A stretch of 64,000 bases of DNA from DZBG01 sp049241565 (lineage in GTDB: Bacteria > Bdellovibrionota > Bacteriovoracia > Bacteriovoracales > Bacteriovoracaceae). Location: contig JBMLQL010000030.1 of assembly GCA_049241565.1 (NCBI GenBank), positions 1 through 64,000 of the forward strand, written 5' to 3'. Below, piece by piece: positions 1-9,180 of the stretch (the stretch's first letter is position 1; every line of letters starts with the position of its first letter). The notes beneath the pieces were generated by a model, which was given only the letters and a program-made list of their open reading frames with translations, did no database searches and was not told where the DNA came from. The translations under genes were made by a program, and so were the position numbers.

Positions 1-2288
1 CACATTACTACAAGTTCAGCTACAGAAAACCAATCTTTATAATATTCGCGAATCGGTCTATTTAAAGACTTCACATCTTTAAGGCTGTGACGGGCAAAAA
101 AAATGACCATCGTCGAAAAACCTGCTTGATAAAGAGCAGCTGGAGTAGAATTGGTTTTTCCTAATTCTTTTAAAAATTCCTCTGCAGACCAACTATAGTA
201 TGGACGATCAAGTGTGCAGACTTCACTATTTTTTGTACAAAAAAGAGATCTAATATTTTTTAGAGTTGCCCCTGCGGCCATTAGCTCATTAATTGAGTAA
301 GTTGGGTAGAGAGTTTCAGATGAAAAATTCTTCAATCCATCCACTGGGGTCATTCCGTAAAAGTCTTTAAGCCGACTAATACTCGTCTTATGTAAAAGCT
401 CAATAAATGAATAAGCCTCTCTCACTTCTTTAGCTGAAAAAGCCTTCTCTATTTGAGAGATCTCAATATTTTCCGATTTGAACTCTTTTAATTCATATCC
501 TAATTTGCGAGCTTCCTGAGCTGAAGAAGCTGAGATAACTTCCGATAACATAAATCCTGCAGTTTTGATCTCTTGGGCCAGGAATTTTTCTCTAATTAAA
601 TTATAAACTGAGATCCCAGATGACTTAAAATTTGAAAGACCCCCCCCATTATCTCTAAGGATACTTGCACTAAAATAATACACATAATCTTTGTACTTAA
701 CTCCTGAAGAAATTAATTCTTGGTGAGACATACCTACTTCATTAACAAGTTCACGATAAGAAAAGTATTTTTTGAATTCTTCTACGGAATAATAATTCTT
801 CAAAGTGGAGTAAGAAACCTTGTGGTTTTTAACTAGAGAACTCAAGCTTAGATTTTTGATTTCATTTATTGAAATTTTTTTCTCTGCCATAAATGACCAA
901 AATGATGGATGTCTAAAAAGAGGAGAGCGATTGCTAGCAAGAAGATTCAACTTCTTCTTAAAACTATCGCTCCCGAAGAGATTGAATTGTGCCGATATGG
1001 TTTCAGGTGACTCTTTCATAAAAGCGAGTTGCTGTTCTTCTGAAAGTAGATTTTTGACAAAAAGCTTCTGGAAGATATTAAATGATTTCTTTGCAAGAAC
1101 TTCTTTATAGAATACATCATTCATGCTGAAGTTTTCAGGGATCTGTCCGCCGCTTAGAACAAGCTCTTCTTTTTTGGCCATTTCCTTGAGAAGGTGAAAA
1201 GGAGCTTTTTTACTTTCACCAAGAGATAGAATTTCATCTCTTGAACAAAGTAAAAAGAGTTCTGAAATAGATAAGCGCTTAACGATGTGATTGAACGTGA
1301 CTCTGGCGGCACAATCAACTTCCATTGTATCACTCATACTATCTAATAACTTAAATGTAGGTAAGATTTGCTCTAGCCTATTGCTAATGGTATTCGCAGC
1401 GATTCCTGTATTAACGCAATCAGGAGAAAGATCACCACACCCCTTATCTTCTAATTCGAAAATCTCTGACTGACTAAGGTTTGGGTTATTTTTCACGATA
1501 CCAGATAAATGTGCTCCTGAAATATTTAAGCCTCGTAGGACTTTTGTACCGTTTTCTGTCGTGAGAACAACAGGAGAGCCACTCAAACTAATATCATCAC
1601 AGTTGTTCTGAAAAACTGTACCCAATTTAAAACCAGTTTTATCCTCAAAATTATTAGTAATTGCACAATTGTCATCAATAAGTAATGTCTCGTTGTCTCG
1701 ATCAAATGAGATTGCACTTATTTTAACATCTTCTTTGAGAGATCTACCATTTTCCCATATAAAAGGATGAATAGGATTAATATTTGGTCTAGTTTCTAGA
1801 TCAAGAATGAGTAACGGATTTCCTGAAGGTGCTTGAACATTAAAAATATGTGTATGATCACTTCTTTTTGAATTTTGGGCAGGTTTATAATCATTCGAAA
1901 AATGAATAGAACGTATAGATACTCGTTTATATTCCGGACTAGAGAACACTACTGAAAAATCTTCATTATGTTTAATGAAATGATTAATATAATCATCTTG
2001 TGTTTTTAAATTAGCCACTTCTTCTCGTGAAAGAAGGGATGACTGCACAAAACAATTAGCATCGGTGACTGCAACTTTTTCAGAAACTAATGTAACGGAA
2101 CATCGAGGTATATCTTGCCATCCCTGCCATCTAGTTAAAGTATTGACATGAAGACGCCCCACAAATGAGTAGCTGTTTAACTCACTGGCCGTTAGTGGTC
2201 TCCTATCATCGCTTCCAATAATATCGTCTCCAAAACTTAAACCAGAGATTAAAAGTAAAATTAGTGCACTTAAATTTTTAAAAATCAT
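1..2288 (-). CDS. Degenerate trypsin-like (S1) secreted protein with C-terminal helical repeats, partial
   Basis: One frame stays open from an ATG at 2286-2288 to the window edge, giving 762 visible residues; the C-terminus lies outside. A signal peptide covers about residues 1-20 (ends SGLSFG). The next 250 residues look like a chymotrypsin-fold protease: Cys63 and Cys79 are spaced as the C42-C58 pair of chymotrypsin, and SLSGSPVV near residue 236 resembles the SGSP serine motif of V8-like enzymes. The usual TAAHC histidine motif reads TDANC, so the catalytic His is Asn78, and the usual D-[IL]-A-L-L site may read GNPLL. The protein is therefore probably not an active protease. From about residue 330 on it consists of short degenerate alpha-helical repeats of the type 'E-L-x-x-A-G-x-x-L-K-x-I'. 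A run of eight G lies in the coding strand near 640-647 and the frame is intact across it. Divergent from the 2546 gene. Substrate or partner unknown. Confidence 0.8.
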   Translation of the reverse strand, partial: MIFKNLSALILLLISGLSFGDDIIGSDDRRPLTASELNSYSFVGRLHVNTLTRWQGWQDIPRCSVTLVSEKVAVTDANCFVQSSLLSREEVANLKTQDDYINHFIKHNEDFSVVFSSPEYKRVSIRSIHFSNDYKPAQNSKRSDHTHIFNVQAPSGNPLLILDLETRPNINPIHPFIWENGRSLKEDVKISAISFDRDNETLLIDDNCAITNNFEDKTGFKLGTVFQNNCDDISLSGSPVVLTTENGTKVLRGLNISGAHLSGIVKNNPNLSQSEIFELEDKGCGDLSPDCVNTGIAANTISNRLEQILPTFKLLDSMSDTMEVDCAARVTFNHIVKRLSISELFLLCSRDEILSLGESKKAPFHLLKEMAKKEELVLSGGQIPENFSMNDVFYKEVLAKKSFNIFQKLFVKNLLSEEQQLAFMKESPETISAQFNLFGSDSFKKKLNLLASNRSPLFRHPSFWSFMAEKKISINEIKNLSLSSLVKNHKVSYSTLKNYYSVEEFKKYFSYRELVNEVGMSHQELISSGVKYKDYVYYFSASILRDNGGGLSNFKSSGISVYNLIREKFLAQEIKTAGFMLSEVISASSAQEARKLGYELKEFKSENIEISQIEKAFSAKEVREAYSFIELLHKTSISRLKDFYGMTPVDGLKNFSSETLYPTYSINELMAAGATLKNIRSLFCTKNSEVCTLDRPYYSWSAEEFLKELGKTNSTPAALYQAGFSTMVIFFARHSLKDVKSLNRPIREYYKDWFSVAELVVM

Positions 2289-2339
2289 AAAAATTACCTC
2301 AAAAAAAAATTTACTAGCATTTCAGATAACTGGAGTTTA

Positions 2340-2475
2340 TGTTGTGGCACTAACGAATAGGAAAAAAAGTGCCCCTTTCGTCTCATTTGTGTAGCAACCA
2401 TGTATGCTACAACCCAGTCCCGAAAGTGAGTGTTACACCATTGATTTTACAAGAAATTGTGGCAGCCACACCCTA
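2340..2475. promoter_or_regulatory. Divergent intergenic region with three inverted repeats
   Basis: Between the two divergent secreted-protein genes are three separate dyads: GGCACT at 2346-2351 with AGTGCC at 2368-2373; TGTAGCA at 2390-2396 with TGCTACA at 2405-2411; and TGTGGC-A-GCCACA at 2458-2470. None is followed by a clear T run, so protein-binding sites are more likely than terminators. Which gene they would serve is unknown. Confidence 0.35.
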
Positions 2476-2545
2476 GTCGACAAGGCTATCTACTTGAAAT
2501 TATTTTACTAAGTCTTTAGCGCCGACATACCGATTAGAATAGAGT

Positions 2546-4357
2546 ATGGCCAAATTAGCTTTCACACTCACTCTTGTCTTAAGTTCTTTTCCTGCTTTTT
2601 CAGCAGGAACTGGAGAGATGTCTGAGCGAGAACTCTCCAATAAATTTATCGCCACTATCCAAGAATCAAAAATTGAGGATCAGCTCACGCAATCATCTGA
2701 GTTCAAGGCCTGTGCCTCGAAATCAAAATTAGAGAAGGGTAAAGATAACTCTACGGCGATTAAAGAGATTGAAGACTGTTTTGCTAAAAATATTCAAGGC
2801 CAGAATCCAAAGCAGTTAGAAAAGCTTTCTGAAAAACTTGGTCTTCAGAGTTACGGGCTTGTTAAAAGTAAATCTGCTGAAGATATTACAAAATATATTT
2901 CAAAAAAAATAAACAAGGCCTTAACTGGTGTCGATCCCGATGAGAAAGATCTTAAAGCGATGATTGAGAGTTCGAAATTTAAAAATAGAAATATTGTTGA
3001 TCAGTCACTTTTTTTTAGATTATATCAAACTCAGTTGGGGAAAAACGTTCTGTTTGAAATTTCAAAGTTTTGCTATCAAGATTTATCTCCTACAGCACCT
3101 GGAGCAACTGATAATTTCAAAGCATACTGGTCAAATACGATGAAAGAAACCGCAGTGATCAGTGTCATTAGTATTCCCAAATTTAACCCGACGGATAAAG
3201 CTCACCAATCCATACTAAAAGCGGCTATCACTCATGTGAAAGATGATTCACAAAATACATTTCATACAAAACAAAAATTTGATTCAACGGCCGATAATAA
3301 AGATCAGTTTGATATCATGCTAAAAAACCTGAGTGGATTTGAAACAGATCAAAAATTTCTTGAAAACTTTTTTACGTTTTGTTCTCGTATGATAAAGCCT
3401 ATGTGCGATGAATTTGTGGTTGCGGCGAGTACAAATTCAATAGCATCTGATATTAAAGGCTCTAAGGCATGCTTGACTCAATCAAGACTTGAACAATATA
3501 GAAAAGCCATTACTAAAACGGCAGAATATCTTAAAAAGATTGAAGAGGACCCACAATCAGGAGTGACCTTTAATATTGCTGATATGAAAGTCTATGATGG
3601 TAAAGGTGAAAATAGCATTGATGCCATCACCTCTATCTCATCAACCGATATCATGGAATCACAAAGTAAAGAGTACAAGGCCAAAATTGAAAACTTTGAT
3701 GAAGCTGAATGTGCTGCTTCACCTGAGCTGGCTGGATGTGAAGTACTAGTTGACAAGGCACAATCTGATTTTGAGATTGATAATATCAACTTAAAAATGA
3801 GTGTTCGAAATGCAGCTGAGGTAGAGAGACTTATTGCCCTCAAAAAAGCGAATGAAACTGACTTTAAGAAGTATCTTGAAGAAAACGGCTATGCCGACAT
3901 TCTTGATGCTTATAATAAAGATAATACTGTTGATCTGAGTACGATGTTGAAGAACAAATTTGATGGTCGAAAAGAAGCCTATATTAAAGAGCTTCAAAAT
4001 AAAGTTGGAAGTCAGCAGATTGCTGACACAGACGATAAAACAACTAAGGCCAAAGCAGCTATTGAAGAAGTCAAAGGTCAGCAGGGGCAACTCGCTCAGC
4101 TTGTCATGTTTAATAATATTATCTCTTCAAGTTTCGAGTTAAAAAATGCGAAGGGATATTCTTTAGGTCGAAACACCTCAGGCCTAGAGCGAGAAATAAG
4201 AGATGCTAAAGATTTAGATACGGCCTATTTTGAAGGACTAAAATCTGGTGGAAGTGCCGGTGCAGACCAACCAAAAAATAATAGCAACGACAATAACTCC
4301 ATTACTGGACTTCAATTTTTGGATTCTATTTTAGGATTTGAAGACAAGCCTGAATAA
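2546..4357 (+). CDS. Secreted protein of unknown function
   Basis: A 603-residue protein with a clear Sec signal peptide (about residues 1-20, cleavage after FSA). The mature part is rich in Lys, Asp, Ser and Ala, predicted mostly helical, with a few scattered Cys (for example in FKACAS, EDCFAK, FCSRMIKPMC and ECAASPELAGCE). No enzyme motif was recognised. The C-terminal 25 residues are a low-complexity Asn/Asp/Gly linker ending in a short hydrophobic stretch. Its stop codon (4355-4357) directly abuts the stop codon of the convergent gene at 4358, with no space between them. Probably periplasmic or exported; function unknown. Confidence 0.8.
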   Translation: MAKLAFTLTLVLSSFPAFSAGTGEMSERELSNKFIATIQESKIEDQLTQSSEFKACASKSKLEKGKDNSTAIKEIEDCFAKNIQGQNPKQLEKLSEKLGLQSYGLVKSKSAEDITKYISKKINKALTGVDPDEKDLKAMIESSKFKNRNIVDQSLFFRLYQTQLGKNVLFEISKFCYQDLSPTAPGATDNFKAYWSNTMKETAVISVISIPKFNPTDKAHQSILKAAITHVKDDSQNTFHTKQKFDSTADNKDQFDIMLKNLSGFETDQKFLENFFTFCSRMIKPMCDEFVVAASTNSIASDIKGSKACLTQSRLEQYRKAITKTAEYLKKIEEDPQSGVTFNIADMKVYDGKGENSIDAITSISSTDIMESQSKEYKAKIENFDEAECAASPELAGCEVLVDKAQSDFEIDNINLKMSVRNAAEVERLIALKKANETDFKKYLEENGYADILDAYNKDNTVDLSTMLKNKFDGRKEAYIKELQNKVGSQQIADTDDKTTKAKAAIEEVKGQQGQLAQLVMFNNIISSSFELKNAKGYSLGRNTSGLEREIRDAKDLDTAYFEGLKSGGSAGADQPKNNSNDNNSITGLQFLDSILGFEDKPE

Positions 4358-5656
4358 TTAGATACTTTTCACCCAAATAAAAACGCGATTTTTCCCCACG
4401 GGATCATTATTGTAAGCGCGGCTTTCAAAAATCGTCGATTCATTGAGTTCAGAAACTTTTGTCATGAAATCTTTGAGATTTTTTGAAGGCACAATAAGAT
4501 TGAAATAAATCCCTCCAGGAATCTCCTGACCGGGTTTAACGTTATCTAACTGAGAAGCACCAAACTCTTTCATCAGAGGAAGGATTTTATTCGTCATATC
4601 TTTGGGATCAACAGAGGCCATCAGAATCCTGTAGGCCTTGCGGTTGGTGCGAGCATAAGCATTGTCGCGGTAACCACCCTTTTGCTGTTCTTCATACTGA
4701 GATTGCTCTTTTTCTGCATCCCCAAAACTCTTAGGAATATCTTCCACTGAACTTAGAACCACTACATCAGACTCAGGATCAAAACGAGAATCTACTTTTT
4801 CCGAAAAAGTTTGAACGGCCTCAATTTTTTCAAGGTCTTCTAATTCTTTATTGCTAAGATCGATTTGAGTTTGAGCAAGGAGGGCCTCATCTCGGTAGTT
4901 AAGAGACTTATCAAGCCAGAAAAAATTTGACTCATAAAGAGTGATCTTATTGATGAGATAATTTTCATACCACTTATTGACATTTTTAATTCCATAAACA
5001 ACAACACTTAAGACAAGAAGAAGAACGAGAACTTCTTGGAAGAAACGAACTTTCTTCTTAAAACTCAGTTTTTTAGTGATGTGATTAAGATCTAACGTTA
5101 ACTGAGGAATATCTTTTTTTAATTCCTTAACAAGAGGTGGCCAATCGGGGTATAGAGTCACTTCAATATTAGCGAGAATCTCATCATCAAAAGTCCCTCT
5201 CTCAAGGGCCTTGCCACCAAGCTCAGGAATAATATCAACGAATTTAAGAAAAATATTTTCACGTCTTAGAATAGAAACCTGAAAGCGATCATTAATCATA
5301 TCTTCATGGAGGGGATATGTTTTTGTAAGAAACTCTCTCAGGATTGTCGAAACATCTCCTTCTGATTTTCCAATATCAAAGGCGAGTTCGCGTATAGAGA
5401 TTTCTTTAGTAATAAATGTATAACAAATAAGCTTGTGATATAGCCAGTCCATCCAAGAACTTAAAGGGCCAGACTTTGCAATTTTACGGGCCAAGGCAAA
5501 GCGATCGCTTATTTCCTTAAGCTCAGCTCCTTGACGAAACATGGCCTTCCAAAAAGCGTGAAAAGAGTCAGCATAGCGACCCTCCCAAGCTATAGTGTTG
5601 AGATCGAGATCGAGCCAGGTTTTGAAATTTTCGATATCTGTTTCTGTTAACGTCAT
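4358..5656 (-). CDS. Single-pass membrane protein of unknown function
   Basis: 432 residues. The N-terminal 190 residues look cytoplasmic and contain a possible winged-helix segment (ISIRELAFDIGKSEGDVS, about residues 105-122). A single transmembrane helix lies around residues 205-223 (VLVLLLVLSVVVYGIKNV). The rest would face the periplasm: a charged acidic stretch and then a compact C-terminal domain of about 110 residues (from RKAYRILMA to the end). Three bases separate it from the upstream thiolase gene, so they are probably co-transcribed. The layout of a DNA-binding-like cytoplasmic part, one membrane helix and a periplasmic domain would suit a membrane-bound regulator, but that is inference only. 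Confidence 0.7.
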   Translation of the reverse strand: MTLTETDIENFKTWLDLDLNTIAWEGRYADSFHAFWKAMFRQGAELKEISDRFALARKIAKSGPLSSWMDWLYHKLICYTFITKEISIRELAFDIGKSEGDVSTILREFLTKTYPLHEDMINDRFQVSILRRENIFLKFVDIIPELGGKALERGTFDDEILANIEVTLYPDWPPLVKELKKDIPQLTLDLNHITKKLSFKKKVRFFQEVLVLLLVLSVVVYGIKNVNKWYENYLINKITLYESNFFWLDKSLNYRDEALLAQTQIDLSNKELEDLEKIEAVQTFSEKVDSRFDPESDVVVLSSVEDIPKSFGDAEKEQSQYEEQQKGGYRDNAYARTNRKAYRILMASVDPKDMTNKILPLMKEFGASQLDNVKPGQEIPGGIYFNLIVPSKNLKDFMTKVSELNESTIFESRAYNNDPVGKNRVFIWVKSI

Positions 5657-5659
5657 AGC

Positions 5660-6859
5660 TTAAATACTTTTAAGTAAGACCCCAATCCCTTGTCCGCCAC
5701 CGATACAAGCTGATGAGATACCATAACCTTTTTTATAATGCTTAAGAGCTCTCGCTAAAGTGAGGGTAATTTTAAGTCCCGTTGCTCCTAGAGGATGTCC
5801 TAGGGCCGTAGCTCCTCCCCAAACGTTTACTTTACTTATATCAAGTTCCAAGGCCTTCATACAAGCAATGGCCTGGGCGGCAAAAGCTTCATTAATCTCA
5901 AATAAATCAATTTGATCTTTCGTGAGTTTATTCTTACTGAGAAGTTTATTAATGACAGGAACTGGCCCAATCCCCATCTCACTTGGATTAACTCCTACAA
6001 CATATCCGTCTATAATCTCGGCCAGGGGCAAGAGATTGTATTTTTTTACTGCTGCTTCAGACGCAATAATCATTGCAGCACCACCGTCCACAATTCCAGA
6101 GGCAGATCCTGCTGTCACGACGCCATCTTTTTTAAAAGTTGGACGAAGATTATCCCAGTCACTGCGCTTAGCATCTGTTCTCATATGCTGGTCTTGTGAA
6201 AGAGTTTCACGTTTTAAAACAACTGGAGCAATTTCACCTTGAATAAGATTCTGTGCATAAGCAGCAGCAGCTTTCTGGTGAGATTGAAATGAAAATTCAT
6301 CAGAATCAGATTTAGAAATTTGATATTTCTCTGCTAAATTCTCGGCCGTAATTCCCATAGGGGTTTGGATACGAGCATCAGTCAATGTATCTAGAAGCAT
6401 ATCTTTTGTAGGAAGTGAGCCGTATTTTGTTCCAAAGCGAGAGCCATAAATAAGGTGTGGGGCCATGGACATGTTTTCAGCACCGGCCACCAGAACAATA
6501 CTGGCCTCATCTAGTTTGATTAAACGAGTGGCCTCTAAAATCGTGTCAATACCTGAGCCACAAAGTCGGTTAGTAACCTTGGCCGGAATCTTTTCCGGGC
6601 ATCCTATATTAAGTCCTAAGTGTCTGCCGGCATAAAAAGTCTCGGGAGTCACTGGAAGGACATTAGCAAAAAGGACGTGATCAATAGTGCTAGGATCTAA
6701 TTTAAGATCAGATAACAGGGCCTTAGCGGCGATTGTGGCCAGCTCAGTGGGTGGAAGATCCATAAGACTCCCTCCAAATTTTCCAAAAGGTGTCCTGTAA
6801 CCACTTACTAAATAAATCTTGCTCGCTGTAGAGATCATTTTGCCTGCCTTGTTGGCCAT
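5660..6859 (-). CDS. Acetyl-CoA acetyltransferase (thiolase)
   Basis: A 399-residue thiolase of normal family length. It catalyses condensation of two acetyl-CoA, or thiolytic cleavage of 3-ketoacyl-CoA. All active-site elements are present: the nucleophile Cys100 in RLCGSGIDT, the NEAFAAQ block at about 323, His355 in LGHPLGATG and the proton-donor Cys385 in SACIGGGQG. The start is given as the first ATG, but Met8 (MISTASKIYLVSGYRTPFG) would also fit and better matches the family N-terminus. The sequence alone does not separate a biosynthetic role (AtoB/PhaA type) from a beta-oxidation role (FadA type); no beta-oxidation partner is adjacent, although an acyl-CoA synthetase lies at 60.3 kb. 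Confidence 0.93.
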   Translation of the reverse strand: MANKAGKMISTASKIYLVSGYRTPFGKFGGSLMDLPPTELATIAAKALLSDLKLDPSTIDHVLFANVLPVTPETFYAGRHLGLNIGCPEKIPAKVTNRLCGSGIDTILEATRLIKLDEASIVLVAGAENMSMAPHLIYGSRFGTKYGSLPTKDMLLDTLTDARIQTPMGITAENLAEKYQISKSDSDEFSFQSHQKAAAAYAQNLIQGEIAPVVLKRETLSQDQHMRTDAKRSDWDNLRPTFKKDGVVTAGSASGIVDGGAAMIIASEAAVKKYNLLPLAEIIDGYVVGVNPSEMGIGPVPVINKLLSKNKLTKDQIDLFEINEAFAAQAIACMKALELDISKVNVWGGATALGHPLGATGLKITLTLARALKHYKKGYGISSACIGGGQGIGVLLKSI

Positions 6860-6926
6860 ACTATAAGTTAGGTATCATTTTTATGATGCCATGGATGGCA
6901 CGAGCTTGCATCAAAGGAATTGAGCA

Positions 6927-7352
6927 ATGTCAGAAATCTCCTCATACTCCAATAAATTTCCCGCTCAGGTAGAAAACCTGAATAAAAAGCAGTCATTCGA
7001 ACTTAAAAAAGTTCAGGACAAGCTCAAGGATGAACTTAAGAAAGTTACTGAGAAAAATGAGAAAGAGATCGCAAGAGTAAAAAAAGATTACGAAGTAGAA
7101 ACTAATAAAGAGCGAGTGGAAGGTGAAGTGAAACTTCAAAAGATTCGATCTTCTTATGAAAAGAGACTGGCCGAAGAGAACTCTCGCTATGAGAGGACGC
7201 TTGATGAACTTAAACAATCACAAGCTGCTAAAGCCGATGAATTAAAATACAGTCATGCTAAAGAGATTGAGAAACAGGAAGTTTCTCATCGCGATTATCT
7301 TGATAGGGCCCGAGCTCGTTTTGAAGAAGAAAAAAACAAGTACGAAGCCTAA
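6927..7352 (+). CDS. Coiled-coil protein of unknown function
   Basis: 141 residues, almost entirely Lys/Glu-rich heptad-like helix from about residue 20 to the end (for example KKVQDKLKDELKKV), with no signal peptide and no membrane segment, so a cytoplasmic coiled coil. It is divergent from the thiolase gene and lies 45 bases upstream of the FliG-like gene, with which it may form a two-gene unit. The length and charge pattern resemble flagellar FliJ/FliH-type stalk proteins only in general terms; no specific family was recognised. Confidence 0.7.
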   Translation: MSEISSYSNKFPAQVENLNKKQSFELKKVQDKLKDELKKVTEKNEKEIARVKKDYEVETNKERVEGEVKLQKIRSSYEKRLAEENSRYERTLDELKQSQAAKADELKYSHAKEIEKQEVSHRDYLDRARARFEEEKNKYEA

Positions 7353-7397
7353 GTTACTAACCTGCACTTCATTGTCTAAATCCAGGAAGGAGACACA

Positions 7398-7829
7398 ATG
7401 ACCCAAAAATCAAATGAGAACTCTGTTTTTATCAACGGTAAGCAACAAGTGATTGAGCTTGTTCAGCGAATGGATACCGCAGATAAAGCAAAACTTCTTA
7501 AAAATCTTAGGATGCGAAATCCTTCTCTTGCTAAGGAACTTACTGAGGCTTGTATTTCATTTGAAGGGCTATGGGATCTTGATGAAGAGGGACTTAAAAC
7601 TCTTTTTTCACAAGTAAAACCAGCCATTCTTGGACTTGCTTTAAGTCTTACTCATGTGAGAAATCAAAGACGTGCCCTTTCAGTAGTTTCCCGTCAAATG
7701 GCCCTGACGGCGTTTGAAATTATGCAAAAAGATCTTACGGCCAATCGTAACGAGTGCCTTCGTGCTCAACAGAAAATTGTTGAACTGGCCCTTAATTTAC
7801 ATCGTAATAAGATTCTTAATTTCTACTAA
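7398..7829 (+). CDS. Stand-alone FliG-like domain protein
   Basis: 143 residues behind a strong ribosome-binding site (AGGAAGGAGA, 7383-7392). Residues 15-95 match the pattern of the FliG middle/C-terminal region: VIELVQRMDTADKAKLL corresponds to 'x-I-L-N-x-L-D-x-x-D-x-x-x-I-L', NPSLAKELTEACISFEGLWDLD to 'D-P-E-L-A-E-x-I-x-x-x-M-F-x-F-E-D-L-x-x-L-D', followed by a segment like 'L-x-x-L-L-R-E-V'. In FliG this region forms the armadillo-type motif contacting FliM. The full motor protein is more than 300 residues; here only one such unit and a helical tail are present. It might bind a flagellar or gliding-motor partner, or may have been recruited elsewhere. Tail-to-tail with the cNMP-binding gene, overlapping it by four bases. 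Confidence 0.65.
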   Translation: MTQKSNENSVFINGKQQVIELVQRMDTADKAKLLKNLRMRNPSLAKELTEACISFEGLWDLDEEGLKTLFSQVKPAILGLALSLTHVRNQRRALSVVSRQMALTAFEIMQKDLTANRNECLRAQQKIVELALNLHRNKILNFY

Positions 7830-8257
7830 TTAATCATTTTTTTAAATTCAACTTCAATCTCAGCTGTAAACTCCTCATCCGACAGGATGAGGGGACTGAG
7901 AATTCTGTTATCCGCAATCATACTTGATGTATTTGAATAACGTTGAACCATCAACTCAGAGAGTTGCTTAATCCATCCGGGAGACTTTTTAAAAGCTTCG
8001 CGAAATTGAGCCTGAGTAATAGTAATCGTTTCGACGTGGCCAAGAGCAATCGCCGAGTATTGATAAGTCTTCTCCTCAAGGATGGCCGACTCTCCTACAA
8101 TATCTTGCTCTTTAGCAATCATAATAGGAATAAGACGATCCTTAGATTTTTTTAAACAAAGAATGTTACCACTTTTAATAAGAAGGAGTTCTTTAGCAGG
8201 GTCCCCTTCTTTAAAAAGAACTTTTTTTTCTAAATCTAATAAATTTGAATCAATCAT
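7826..8257 (-). CDS. Cyclic nucleotide-binding domain protein
   Basis: 143 residues formed almost entirely by a CRP-type cNMP-binding beta-roll: KVLFKEGDPAKELLLIKSG near the N-terminus, then a phosphate-binding-cassette-like stretch (QDIVGESAILEEKTYQYSA, where GES matches the G-E-[LS]-A-L cassette) and the hinge helix. No helix-turn-helix follows, so it is not a CRP/FNR transcription factor. The usual cassette Arg is not evident, so ligand binding is uncertain. Its start overlaps the stop of the Ppx/GppA gene by four bases, which indicates translational coupling. Last gene of the long glmU operon. Confidence 0.85.
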   Translation of the reverse strand: MIDSNLLDLEKKVLFKEGDPAKELLLIKSGNILCLKKSKDRLIPIMIAKEQDIVGESAILEEKTYQYSAIALGHVETITITQAQFREAFKKSPGWIKQLSELMVQRYSNTSSMIADNRILSPLILSDEEFTAEIEVEFKKMIN

Positions 8258-9180
8258 AATACGTACTCTTCCTTAATTTTCCCTTCGATAATTGTTCCAT
8301 ATCGAAGGCCATAGGTTGAAACGACAACTTCTTTAACTAATAGACGATGAAGTAAATGATAAACTAAATGCAACCCACCTCTCATGGCCTGTGAGCGCTT
8401 TTGAAGAAAGGGGAACTCCTTGAGGAACTGCTCTGGAGTATAGGCACAATAGGCCTTAAAAAGATTATCAATGGATTCGACTTTTAGATTTAACCCATGG
8501 ACTTCATCCTCAACAAATTCTTTATTCTTTAAATGCATATTCCCAAGTGAAGTCATTGTTCCGGCGACACAATGAAGAGTATGAGTCTGAAAATGATCAA
8601 GATCTTGTCTAAAGTCTAAAAAAGTTTTCTGAAGCTTCTGAACGAATAAATCATTTTCTAAAGCTTCAGCGGAGCGTACTGCTCCAATTGGCATACTAAT
8701 AGTTTCTAAAATCTGAAATGTTTTCGCATTGACTTTGATGAGCTCTGTCGAAGCTCCGCCCACATCCATGATCACTACTATGTCTGACTCAAAACGAGTA
8801 TTGAATAAAATACCTTTCGTTGAAAAATAAGCTTCTGCTTCTGAATTGATTATCTTGGGTATCAGTCCAGTTTTCTTTTGAACGGTTTGAAAAAATGATT
8901 TGGCATTACTTGCTACTCGAGCCGCTTCCGTGGCTGTCACAAGAGCGTCCTCTGGATTTACTCCATGCTGGCGACAGTCCTCAGCGTATGAAACTAAAAC
9001 CTCAAGAGAGGCTTCCATTGATTCATCGATAAATGATTTCTTTTCATCGAGATTCTTTCCAAGACCTGTCACTTCAGTTCGCTTAAGAATCTCCTTCATT
9101 TGTCCGCCATTAACATCGGCAATCAAAAGAAGGATACTATTAGAACCAATATCAATAGAAGCGCGACGTGAACTATTCAT
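8254..9180 (-). CDS. Ppx/GppA family phosphatase
   Basis: 308 residues, the length of the short two-domain Ppx/GppA proteins that act on inorganic polyphosphate or pppGpp. It has the ASKHA phosphate-1 motif at the N-terminus (RASIDIGSNSILLLIADV), the TATEAARVASN block around residue 85 and the phosphate-2 motif VIMDVGGASTELI around residue 140, where the catalytic Glu of the family lies nearby. The C-terminal HD-like extension of long exopolyphosphatases is absent. Its ATG follows the mtnA stop codon without a gap, and it overlaps the next gene by four bases. Exopolyphosphatase and pppGpp hydrolase activities cannot be told apart from sequence. Confidence 0.9.
   Translation of the reverse strand: MNSSRRASIDIGSNSILLLIADVNGGQMKEILKRTEVTGLGKNLDEKKSFIDESMEASLEVLVSYAEDCRQHGVNPEDALVTATEAARVASNAKSFFQTVQKKTGLIPKIINSEAEAYFSTKGILFNTRFESDIVVIMDVGGASTELIKVNAKTFQILETISMPIGAVRSAEALENDLFVQKLQKTFLDFRQDLDHFQTHTLHCVAGTMTSLGNMHLKNKEFVEDEVHGLNLKVESIDNLFKAYCAYTPEQFLKEFPFLQKRSQAMRGGLHLVYHLLHRLLVKEVVVSTYGLRYGTIIEGKIKEEYVL

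Noticed and set aside
820..1473. Two rightward open frames in the first 1.5 kb
   Set aside because: They lie opposite the continuous leftward reading frame of the secreted protein, which explains the region better.
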